NCBI GenBank assembly: GCA_016858145.1
Contig: JAEHOE010000097.1
Coordinates: 186,001 to 250,000 of the forward strand
Length of the DNA: 64,000 nt
Origin: Edaphochlamys debaryana
Taxonomy: Eukaryota > Chlorophyta > Chlorophyceae > Chlamydomonadales
Reading direction: 5' to 3'
How positions within the stretch are numbered: the stretch's first letter is position 1; every line of letters starts with the position of its first letter. The position numbers and the translations under genes were made by a program. Shown one piece after another: positions 1 to 10,351 of the stretch. The notes under the pieces were generated by a model, which ran no database searches, was not told where the DNA came from, and worked only from the letters and a program-made list of their open reading frames with translations.

Positions 1-1362
1 CAGCGATACGCAGCTCGACTCGACATGATGCATATCACAGTCGCGCTGTATGAAGCGGATGGAGGGCTGGAAGCTCACCGGTTCAGGCACTTGCGCGACT
101 GACCTCGCAGCGGCCATTCCCGACTGCTGCTGAGATGCGCTTCAGCATCGATGAAAGCAAATCGAGGAACTCCACTTGAGGTCGGGTTCAAAATCACGGG
201 CACAACCGAGGCAGACCGAGGCACATCCCCGTGGCACCTCGCTGTTCCAGGCGCGTTCTAACACCCCTGCGTTCTAACAAAGAGCTTAAGAAGAGCGCAA
301 CAGGACATGGAGCTTTGGAAGACGCGGCGGCATCAAGCGGCCAACCGGCGGTCGAACCCTGTGTGAAGTTGGCATCCACCGCCCACCCTGCGGCACTTCC
401 ACCCCAGCCTACCCCTCCTCGGTCCCGCACCGATGCCACAGCGTGCTCCAGGCCCTTGTCCCCGTCTCTCCGAGCTGTCTGGCCCCCCGGTTCGCTTGCC
501 CGAGCCTAGGCCTGCCCAGGCGCTCCTGTGCTCACCTACTTTCGCCCCTTCCTACATACCTAACTAGACCGGGAGTACCGTACCCACCCACGCAAACCCG
601 CCCCGACCTGGCCGCTGCGCCTAGCTCACGATAGCCAGGCCAGGCCTGCGAGTACAGTCTGCAGCGGGAGGCAGCTGCAGGTCGTTCAACTACCCGACGA
701 TGCGCAACCCGTTCTGCTGCACGTTGCAATGACCCTGTTCTCCTACATGTTGGCTTGCCCCTCTATGAGGCATAAGCCTTAGCCGGGCTACAACATTTTG
801 CTGCATGTTCTGCGCCGCCTGCTTACTTGACGCCCCTGCGTGACGCCCGGGGCCTCCTGGAGCCGCCCGGTGCCTCCTGGAGGCTGGGGGCCCGGCGCTG
901 TGCGTGGGGGCCGGGGGGCGCCTCAGGGGGCCCCAAAGACCCAAGGATTTGATGTTCTTCTAACCCAAGGCTGCTATCCATCAAGCACTTCTGTCGACCT
1001 AGTACCCCGCCTGCCCCGACCCCGCCCGCTTGCACCAGGCGTACTAGTGCCCGGTCGCTCGATCTGCCACTCTGCACCGAACAGACTGAGGCCAAGGTGC
1101 AGGGGCTGAGGGAAAGACGTGCCAACCGTGGAGCCGCACGGCAGGCCAGCCACGGCAGGCGGCTCCCCGCTGGGACCCCCATCGCCACCTGCTTACCCCA
1201 ACAGGCACCTGCTCTGGCTGCCATCGATGCACGTATGGGAGCTGGAAGACGCCGCCGCGGCGCAGCGGTGGCCGCGGGTAGTGGTATCCTGATTCCTTCA
1301 GGGCCGTGCACACATGAGTCTTCCCACGGCAAGGCTCCGCCTCACCGGCTCCGCCTCATCGG
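1..1362. other. gene-free stretch, nothing assignable
   Basis: No open frame here has a convincing domain, transit peptide or set of splice sites. The longest minus-strand frame (about 823–1332) is Ala/Arg/Pro-rich and looks like chance reading of GC-rich DNA. Confidence 0.5.
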
Positions 1363-1720
1363 CTCTGCCGTGGGGATCAAAGACCAATGGGACGGGCAGT
1401 TGGCTAAGGGTTCCCGAGGTGAGGGCCTTCCCGCATTTGTATCGTCAGAGGACGCAGGCTGCAGCACCTCGACACCGGCGTATTGAGCAGCTCACACGCT
1501 GCTCTGTAGTCGGCAATCTCGGCATTTCGGGAGTGGCCGCACTGGCACTGCTGCTGGCGCCAGCCGCGCCACAGTTCAGCTTCGGCCCTGAGGTTGGCCG
1601 GTTGGGGGCGAGCGACCGCCACGTCAGGAGCGGAGGCTCTCAGTTCACCACAACCCCTCCTCTAAGACACCTCCAGTCACGGAACGTGCAGGGGCTCGCT
1701 TACGAAAGGCCAGGCCGGGG
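1363..1720 (-). pseudogene. truncated duplicate of the PB1-like gene at 3.4–4.8 kb
   Basis: About 1433–1715 aligns by eye with 4629–4895 at high identity, and about 1363–1430 aligns with about 4243–4310. Read on the minus strand the first block keeps the frame of the intact copy, with motifs such as ELWRGWRQ, CQCGHSRN and DYRAACELLN. Its differences include in-frame indels: one residue lost after ELWRGWRQ and three gained after SRNA. Between the two blocks the intact copy has about 310 bases holding an intron and the PB1-like exon. Here they are missing, and the first exon runs straight into sequence matching the next intron. The copy therefore cannot make the PB1-like part. The in-frame indels suggest it was once coding. 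It could still be transcribed, which sequence alone cannot show. Confidence 0.6.
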
Positions 1721-3391
1721 TCACACCTTCAGTTGCTGGCCTGCCCACGTCAGCCCCTCACGTCCGTGCACCAGCAGCGTCAGCAGCATCACCTGTAATC
1801 GTTGTGGCTGCACAGCGCCACGGCCCCTGCAAGCACAGAAGCTCCCTCCCGCTAACGCAGACGGCAGCGGCCTCGTCACCGCTGCAGCTGCGGGGCATTC
1901 GGGCGACAGAGTCAGGCAACTGTCGCGGGGTAGGCGACACACAGTTGGGCGGGTCGGGCCCCTCTCAGGCACCTCAGGACCACACTCACAACAACCAGAC
2001 CCGGAGCACCTATCTAGACAACAAGCAGACCGCAACACAGACCGCCTCGACCGACATGACTCCAAACCGGCATAAACTGACACCCAACGCAGGCATGCTC
2101 CTCCACTCAGTGACCACTCAGCTTTGTACTTCAGCCTCGCAGTATGTACGGGCCTAGGCATCACCGCTTTGTGCTGGACAGGCAATAGGTGCCACCAGAA
2201 GACACACCCCACTCAACTAAAGCACGTCGAGAGCCAGCCGAACCGCACACCGCCATCGCTGTGCCCGCACCTGCTTGGCCGCAATTGGGCAACCAAGCAA
2301 TGATGCTAGACAAGGCCGACACGAGTCGGCCAGGGGAGCCGAGACCTACTCCGTCCTTTCCCAGGCACGCAGCCCGCATGCATCAGCACACAAAAGGAAC
2401 ACGCAAGCATTTAGTTAGTAGGCATCTCCGTCAAGGCCTGGGGGGGGGGCCACGGGGCTGAGCCCCTTTCCTGCCTGCGGGCAGCGCCCTTGTCGAAAAG
2501 TTAGTCAAGCGCTATTGCTGGGGCGCAACCAAAACCGCTATTGCACTCGGGCCCCGTCCGTCAACGCACTCCGCCAGCCCCTACTTCTCCCATCGGCACC
2601 CGCTATCAGCGATACGGCCCTGAAGAGGAGACACATCGCATCACGCTCCGCAATGCAAGAAATGTTCAGCCGGAAGTGTTTCGGTTGCCAGAATACCCAG
2701 CTTTGCAACCTGACGTTGTAAGCGCGCACAGCACACGGCACGCAGCTCTCCACTTAGGGCATGGACGAACCCTCCGTCACCTCAAACTCCCTCAGGTTAG
2801 AATCAGAGACCAGCTAGCTACGGCAAACAGTAAATGCAAACCAGGATTGACAACAACGCTGCACTAGTACGCCGCATACACGCGAGCAGGTCATGCCCTC
2901 TCGCCTAAAACATGCACGTGCAAATTCTTCCACGCTTGAGCGCAGTAAGCCGTCCACTCTTAGCCTGCCATCACCTGGTCTCGTCCGGCAATGCACATGT
3001 ACACCTCAGCCCAGACCAGATCCAGGAAAGCAGCCTCACAATCTACACCTCCCAGTGCGGTGAGGCATCGGGGGCGCCCCTATGAGCCTCATATGTTAGC
3101 GGTTAATGTCCAACCGGTATAGAACCTTCCGCTGCTCAATTAACCTCAGCTCCACGTCTTAAGCTCAGCCATACCAGCCACCGAGAGGCCTTGCTTATAC
3201 CAGGCTAACCGTGAGCTAAAGACTCCCCCATGAGCCCCTGCGTCCTTGCACGATCGGCACAAGCTGATGACAAATGTCCACAATTTAGCACACAGGCCGG
3301 GATCCCAGTTGTAGATCCACGTCTGCTAGAGTGCCCAGTTCCCCCAACGCGCCGTCAGCCCCCTCCGCAACACAGCCCGCCGCTCACCACG
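1721..3391. other. gene-free stretch, nothing assignable
   Basis: Short open frames only, none with coherent composition. A poly-G run lies near 2442–2450, followed by a short GGGGCTGAGCCCC-type inverted element that resembles parts of the dispersed repeat seen at 29.2 and 38.9 kb. Confidence 0.5.
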
Positions 3392-4812
3392 TCACCAGTA
3401 CCCGTCCACGCTGCCCCTGCCGCCGCCGGCCGCGGGCGTCAGGCCGTCGCCCAGTACCGAAGCCCACCCCGCGCTCTCAACCGAGAACTGCGCGCTGCCA
3501 GGCTCCCCCACGGTCCAGAGGCACGGGCTCGCACAGCAGCTCGCCCTCGAGGCGCGCCGCGGCGCCTTTAGCCGGAGCCGCGGGTTCACCAGCGGCAGGC
3601 GGTCGCTGCCGGCCTCTGAGCCGCCGCCCGCCAGCGCCGCGACGGGGAGCAAGGGGGAGGCCGCGGGCGACCCGCGGGCCCGCACCGGGGAGAAGAGGAG
3701 CGGGGAGGCCTGCGCCAGGGCTAGGCTGCTGCGCAGGGGTTTGACGGCTGGAGAAGCCGCCATGGGGTGCGCGGGCTTGGGATGCGGAGTGACGCAGGCC
3801 CAGACGGCGAGGTGGCCGTCGGCTGCGGCAGTGGGCCGCTGGTGCGCTGGCGTGGGCGGCTGTGGTGCGTCCTCGCTTCCCTCCAGCATGTCCGCGACTG
3901 CGCACAGCAGCTCGATCCAGTCGTCCTCGCCGCAAGCAGACGAGGAGCCGCCCGAGTCGGAGGGCGGGGGGCCGCCGGACGCGGCGGCTGCCCCTGAGCA
4001 GCTGACAGGGCCAGCGGCGGGCACGTGGGCACAGGCCCCGAGGCCCCGTGTTTCGGAGTACCCGACTCCCGCGCTTCCTGCATGCGCCTCCTCCATTGCC
4101 GCGCGTATGGCGGCGCAGTACGACGCAACGCCGTAGCTGTCCAGCCCAGGAAGGCGCAGCGGCTCGCCTGGAGCAGGAGGGGCAAGGCGTGCAGCGTGGC
4201 TATTGTGATGCAGCTTATAAGAACACGTTCTGCACTCGTCAGCATGGGGATCCAAGACTTATGGGACGGGTATCGGCTGTGGATTCCCGAGGTGAGGGCC
4301 TGCCCGCAGCGTCCCACGCGCACCTGAGCCCGGGACCTCCACCACGAAGGTCACCTCGTCCGCCGCTACGTCCATCCCCAGAGCGCCTTGCAGCTGAAGA
4401 CGGAACAGCTCCAGGCCGCCAGCGCCCGGCCACACGCGCAGCTTGCGTACAGAGCCGCCACTGTGGTAGGCGCACGCACGAGGCGACGCGATTGGAGTTG
4501 CGATGACAACAACGGTCACGTTTTGCGGTTACAACGCACTTTCGGCCGCGTAACGTTGCCCTTGCGGCCAGCTACAGTCTCAGGGGCGGTCGTCCCGGGG
4601 CCCAGCGCGGCCGCAGCGCACCTGTTCATCATTTGTATTGTCGGAGGGCGCAGGCTGCAGCACGTCGACACCGGCGTATTGAGCAGCTCACACGCGGCTC
4701 GGTAGTCGGCATTGCGGGAGTGGCCGCACTGGCACTGCTGCGGCTGGCGCCAGCCGCGCCACAGTTCAGCTTCAGCCCTGAGGTTGGGCGGTTGGGGGCG
4801 AGCGACCGCCAC
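3392..4812 (-). CDS. protein with PB1-like segment, 5' end unresolved
   Basis: Three exons can be joined in phase. The first ends at 4622 (start unresolved, frame open to about 4853), followed by 4460–4324 and the terminal exon 4167–3392 with its stop. Donors are AG|GTGCGC at 4621 and CAG|GTGCGC at 4323, and the last acceptor has a good pyrimidine tract. The first exon carries a Cys/His cluster (CQCGHSRN). The join gives SVRKLRVWPG, then EVTFVVEVPGS followed by GEPLRLPGLDSY. This pattern of basic strand, acidic strand and LPGLDSY resembles a PB1 domain as found in plant and algal regulators, but that is inference. The last ~230 residues are Ser/Pro/Ala-rich with one acidic helix-like patch (DDWIELLCAVADMLEG). 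No function is assigned. Two competing open frames at 4.87–5.29 kb may hold further 5' exons. Confidence 0.5.
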
Positions 4813-4895
4813 GTCAGGAGCAGAGGCTCCCAGTTCACCACAACCCCTCCTCTAAGACGCCTCCAGTCACGGAACGCGTTCAGGGGCTCGCTCGC
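4629..4895. repeat. duplicated segment, intact copy (partner about 1433–1715)
   Basis: This is the direct partner of the block in the truncated copy, about 3.2 kb away in the same orientation. It covers the Cys/His-bearing exon of the PB1-like gene and some upstream sequence. Confidence 0.75.
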
Positions 4896-6710
4896 GAAAG
4901 GCTGGGCTCGGGCGAATCACGATTCCGGCTGCAACACACCGCGGCGAAGGTTCTGCCGTCGTTATCGACGCCTGCACGCCGAGACACATAGCGGGGGGCG
5001 CCGGTTCCGCAGCAGGCGTCGCCTCCAGAGGCCAGGCTGGATGCCGCAAAGCGAGCCCCAGTCCTAGTCCTAGTTGTGTCAGTAGCTCTATGCTGGGCGC
5101 GCTGGCTCGACGCAGGTGCCTTGGCGCTGAGGGCACCTGGTTCTGGGCTGCTGCTTTTGGTAAGCACGCGGCCGGTTGGTCGTGCAACGGGAGCATCTCT
5201 CTGCGTGTGTTTATATTACATGGACAATATGGCGGTCGGTAGCGCCAGTTTTGAGCAACAGTGCCCGCTCGCGCCAAGCCAACCAACCTATCATCTCCTC
5301 AACTCGTCGCTGCGGCCGCGGATCGCCTTCCACCACGGTGCACAGCACACAACTTGGCGTTGTATTTCAGCAGGCGAGGAGATTTAGCGGGCCCGCGAGT
5401 TGAACTAACGCGTCTGCGCGCCGCTCGTCTCGCACGGCGAAGCCGCATCCCCGCTCAGGACTGCACTCCTCCCAGACGGCTCCAGGCTTGGCTCCAGCTA
5501 CGTCCAACGCCACCCCAGCACTAAATCCCACTCCTGCCCCTCCCGCTCCTCCCTTCCATCCCACCCCCGATCTCCGCCTGCCAACCCGCAGTCCAAGGCA
5601 GACGCCTGCCAAGGCCGTGATGCGCACCTTCGCCAGCAGTCCAGTGGTCCCAGAGATCTGCTGCCCGCCGCACTCACTACTCGAATCCCCCAGACAGCCA
5701 GTCTGCCTAGATGCGCGTTTGCCGCCCCGTAAACAACTAGGCTGATGCTCCGCAGCCTTGCTGCGCGGTGCTAGACGGAGCCCATGCACGCAGTCACGCA
5801 GAAACCTGCCGTACATGCATGGCGCAGGCAACGCTTCTCTCATGCACCCAGATTGATTGTCGGCTCAATGGTCGACGCCAATGGGTAGCAGGCGGGCCGG
5901 GCTGCACGACAATGACTGCTTAATACAAGACAGCCTTTGGGCAGGGGCAGGAGTCACCACGACAGGCCACAACAATGCCAATACGGTACTCGGCACCGCG
6001 GAAACGCCCGGCCCACCCGCCCTCACCATGCAAGTGCCGCAAGTCCAGTGTACGGTCCCAGTGCCGCGTGGGAGTTCAGTGCCCGCACTCCTCTCGGCAC
6101 CAACGCAGTTTGACCCAAACTCCCGAGAGGAGGGGTTCCAGACTCCCAACACCCTCCAAGCCCATCCAGGTCCTGCATCTCCCCGCACCTCAACAGTCGC
6201 CTGCCGTATGGGTGCGCCTTCGACGCACCCGCCCGGCCGCATCAGCCCTAACAGTGCCGTGCATAAGCCGCCTGCACGTAAACTTCACAGTCCGGCCATC
6301 AGTTCCAAGCGCTATGCAAGGTCCCTCAGTGCCTGTCCAGCACGTCCGGGGACGGCTTAGCAATGTCGTCTCGGCTTGCGCTTGAATTGCGCAATGAACC
6401 CTATCAATGATGGACTGGTGCCATCGTGTCACATTGTTCCCGGGGGATGATAGCTCAGCCCTTCACTCGGAATGGACATCTTGGCAATCAAGGCCCTCTC
6501 TGTCCGCGTCAACACAACAAGAAGCTCACCGCACTTCACCAGGTTTATCCTTGTGCGTCCCGTGTAGGCAGCTCGGGTGCCTTGCATCGGTAAGCTCCGA
6601 GGTCCGAGCCCCCGCTGAACCCAAGATGCCCTGCACACGCCCGCGCCCCTGACTCCTCGCCTTCCTCATTTGAGCCTCTTCCAAGCCTTCAACCACTCCA
6701 GCTCCGCCCC
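4896..6710. other. possible 5' exons, then gene-free sequence
   Basis: Two overlapping minus-strand frames at 4.87–5.29 kb look weakly protein-like (one contains APRYVSRRAGVDNDG) and could be upstream exons of the PB1-like gene. No splice join could be proved. From 5.3 to 6.7 kb nothing was recognised beyond C-rich sequence, and this part may include the 3' UTR of the next minus-strand gene. Confidence 0.4.
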
Positions 6711-9258
6711 TCACAACTCCTCCACCGCCATAAAGTCAGACCCGATGCCCAGATTTCCCGATCCGTCCCCCGACTCCCAAGATGGGGCCGATCCGGCTGT
6801 TGGAGCGCCCCGCCGTGCCGGCCCCAACCCCGGTGCCCCAGGCCCCTGCCCCAAAGGCAGGTTCTGTGGCCGCTGGCTGGCGGCAGGCGGCCCCGCCATC
6901 CACTCAAGCTCATCAGATCCACCCGTCGGCCCCTGGGCGGTTGGCGAGGGCCGAGCGACGGGTGACATGGCCGAAGGCGCACCCGAACCGCCGCCACTGC
7001 CACCGGCAAGACCCATGCCAGCACGCAGGCTGCGGGCGTTGCTGGGGCTGGGCGCTGCAGGGAGGTCCTCCAGCCTCCGGGTGCTCCGCATCGGCGACTG
7101 ACTGCCGCCCACGCCGCCCCCTGGCCGGGGCGAGCTGGTAGTGCCCCCCAGCCCCCACGTGGGCGGCCGTGGAGAGGCCCCGGGCGTCCCGACGCCGCCG
7201 GCGCTGGCGCCAGGACCGTTGGCCAGGCTGCGTGAGTGGGAGGGGCTGGGCGCGGCTGGCAGCTCGTCGATTCGCCGTGAAAATCCGATCGAGGGCGCGC
7301 GGGCGAGCATGCTGTTGCCCGAGGCCGCAGGGCCCGAGAAGGACGCCGAAGCCCCGACCGGCGGCCCTCCGATCACACCGCTCCCGCTGACGCGACTGAC
7401 CGAAGCGTGGAAAGCCACGCGGGCTGGTGCCGGCCCCGGCCCCGGCCCCGGCCCCGGAGCGAAGCCCGGCCGGCCTCCTGGACTGGGCAACCCCGAGGGG
7501 CCCGCCCCGGAACCTGCCGGAGCCTGCCCGGAGGGCGAAAGGACAGAGAGCCACTCGTCTAGCTGCTCCTCCTCCTCAGCCCACGACGAGACCGATACGC
7601 GGCTATCGGGCGGCCCCGAACACGCGCCCGAGCCCGACCCAGATGCCTGTGGGGCCGCCCTCAGAGCCATCTGCGCCAACTGTTGCGCGAGCCGCAGGGG
7701 CGGGGGCTGCCCCGACGCGGCCTGCACGGAGGGAGGAGCGCTGCCGCCCACGGTCCGGTTGCCGCCCGCAAGGGCGCGAGAGTTGCTCGGGCCGGGTGCT
7801 GCGGGCAGGTCCTCCAGCCGCCGGGAGATGCCCACGCTCCCTAGGCTAGGAAGGGAGGGTTGCACCGCCAGACCGCTCTTCTGTCTCTGCAGCGGGCTCG
7901 GCGGCCCGCCCGCGCCCCCGCTGGAGGCCCCGCCGACGATGCTGCGGGCGGCACGGGGGCTGGGCGCCGCGGGCATGTCCTCGGGGCGCCGTGTGTAACC
8001 AATGGCATTGGCCGCCGGCTGCTTGGCTGGCGAGGGCGTGGGAGAGAGCGGCCCGCTGGCGGAGGCGACGAGCCCCATGTGGGACCGGCTGGTCCCGCGG
8101 AGGCCTGGGAGGGGGAGGGAACGCAGCGATGAGATCCTCTTTCCGGGGTTACAAACAGACAGGACAGGACAGACAGTAAGGAGGGGCTTTGGCTGCTTAC
8201 AGAGCGTAGCGAGAGCGTGAGCCAGCACAACCGCCGAAAGCATGCGTGCCGGTGCATGGTGCCCAAAGTTGCCACCCACCTGCATCGCCGTCACCGCCCC
8301 ACGCCATCAAGCCGCCCGCGCGCCGCCTTGTCTCGGACCCAGACGCTGCGGGCTCCTCGGCAACCGGCGACCGCTGCCCCGCCTGCTGCTGCGACGGCGT
8401 GGGCCCTCGGTGCGTCGTCAGCGACTCCTCCCGCGGTGCCAGGCCCTGCATCCCGTTGTTGCTGAACCGCAGCTTGGGCACTGGTGACACGACTGTCGTC
8501 GTGTCAGCAACCGGTCCGGAAAAAGCGCCGCCGGAGGCTCCGAACAGGCCGTCAAACTGGGGCTGCCGTGGCGAAGGCGAGGCGATGGAGTTGGTCCTGA
8601 GGCTGCGTGCCGCTGAGGGACTTGGGGCCGCTGGCAGCGCCAAGGGATCCCGGGCGCGGAGCGCCGTTGTAGATCCCGCCGAGGCCGAGGGGGCTGAGGG
8701 CGTGGGCGTGAGCGAGCTGGACGTAGCGCGCGTAAGCCCAGGTGAGCTTGGGGCTAGCGCTGCTGCGCTTGAACTGCTGAAGAGGCTGTTGCCGCGTCCG
8801 GAGCGGGCGGGTGAGAAGGGAGCCATGTCTGGCAGGGGCGCGCTGGGCAGGCCAAAGGGCGCTGCCGAAGGTGAAGTGCGTGGCCCGGGGCTTGGAAGGG
8901 CCGCCGTCGCGTCACCAGGCCACTCAGGCTCCTCTACCTCGTCTTCGGCTAGGAGGACGCAGGCCATGTCTCCAAACGACGGCGGGGGGAGCTCGATGGG
9001 GGGCGGCGCTGGTGACAGGAAGCGGCGCGACACAGACTTTGCCGCCGCAAAGAAGGTGCTGCCGATGCCGCCGCCACTGCCGGTGCCGGTGGTGACATTG
9101 GCAGCCGCCGCCGAGGAGGGAGGTGCGGGTGAGAAGCGACGCGAGGCTGAGGTCGTGAAAGGCGTGGGCGGCCCAGGATCCCCACTGGGGCCGGGACCAG
9201 CGCTCATCAGGGCCGCCCTGGACGGAGCGGAAATGCGGAGGATTGGCGCCTCAAGCAT
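6711..9258 (-). CDS. low-complexity protein with five copies of a LPAAPSPS motif
   Basis: Two exons, 9258–8280 and 8104–6711, join in phase across a GT–AG intron and give 790 residues from ATG at 9258. The protein is Ser/Pro/Ala/Gly-rich with no recognisable enzyme domain, signal peptide or membrane segment. It carries five copies of a short motif near residues 200, 362, 418, 600 and 664: PLALPAAPSPSAARSLR, PEDMPAAPSPRAARSIV, LEDLPAAPGPSNSRALA, IDELPAAPSPSHSRSLA and LEDLPAAPSPSNARSLR. The last four are preceded by two basic residues. Acidic patches also occur (AEEEEQLDEWLSVLS; LLAEDEVEEPEWPGD). The repeated unit looks like a docking or phosphorylation motif in a disordered scaffold, which is inference. 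An upstream exon cannot be excluded. Confidence 0.65.
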
Positions 9259-10351
9259 AGAGGACCCCTCTTGTCACAGCTGAAGAGTACTCCTCAGATG
9301 ATCATTGTCCTGCTCATTGCGCTGTCGCAGTTCTGTACTGCTAAGCTGGACGCGGTCCAGCCTGCCTGCAAGACGGGAGGGCGGGGGACCACGGGCGGGG
9401 GTCAGCCAAGAGCCACCAAACCGCGCCGTCGGCGTGCGCCGATGGTGGACGCGCAAGAAATGCTGCAAGAGACTTACACCAGCAAGGCACTGCAAAGACG
9501 TGCTCAAGCCAAGAGGGCTTGTCGGCGAAAGGGCGCCATGTGTAGCCGAGTCGCCATGTCCCTACCATATGCGGCGATTTGCACGTTCCACCGGCTGAAG
9601 CGATAACAGGTTGCAAGTTGCACTCGCTTGATCAGATGAAGCCCGCTGTGTGATATTCCTTTTGACGAACCCTGGGCAGTCGTGATGGGCTGACGCCTGC
9701 CCTTAGCAAAGCTCAAGCGTAAGGTTCCAGATAGTTAAGTTTCAGGTATGGGCAGAAGCACAGAGACTGGTTAAGCGAGGGCGTAAGGTGTGTTGGGCGA
9801 TTGAGGATGGAGGCGGTCGGTGTCTGAACGCGCCACCGGCTAAAGGCGCTAAGGGTAGTGACCTGTAGCCCTGACTGCAGTGTTGCTTCTTTTGCGGCCG
9901 CCAAGCGACGCTGGTCAATGCATCTTGTTCGATTCCCCGCACGTTTCGTCCCAGGACGCAGGATCGTCGCGACGCGCGGAAGACAGCGCTGCCCGTCTCA
10001 GGTTGAAGCCTATGAGCATGAATTCATATTGGCACAAGGTTAAGCCGCGAAACTCTCTGGACCTCAACGTCCCGTGGGCCACCCTTCTCCAGCCTTCTGC
10101 TCGGTCCTCAGAACATCCCCTGCCCGCCAGCGCCTTCGAACGAGCCCTTTGCACATTGTCCGTCAGTGTCCACCCACCACATTCCTGCCAGCACGCTTCA
10201 CCCATCACCCCTCTCTTTTTTGGCGGGCTCTGGCGCATTGAGCCCCAAATCCTGCCCCCAGCGTTCGGCAAACTTCACAACTGCAGCTCCGCGCCAGTCG
10301 GGACCCCTCATGGCTTCTGGTGGCCTTTTGCCGCCATGGCGTCACGCCAGC
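9259..10351. other. intergenic region between two minus-strand genes
   Basis: No supported gene. It should hold the 3' UTR of the codanin-1 homologue and the promoter of the LPAAPSPS-motif gene. No clear TATA box or minus-strand TGTAA polyadenylation signal was found close to the codanin stop. Confidence 0.45.

Noticed and set aside
8246..9283. Long plus-strand frame over the LPAAPSPS-motif gene
   Set aside because: It is a shadow of the minus-strand coding exons. Only the minus strand shows the five-copy motif and an in-phase splice to a second exon.
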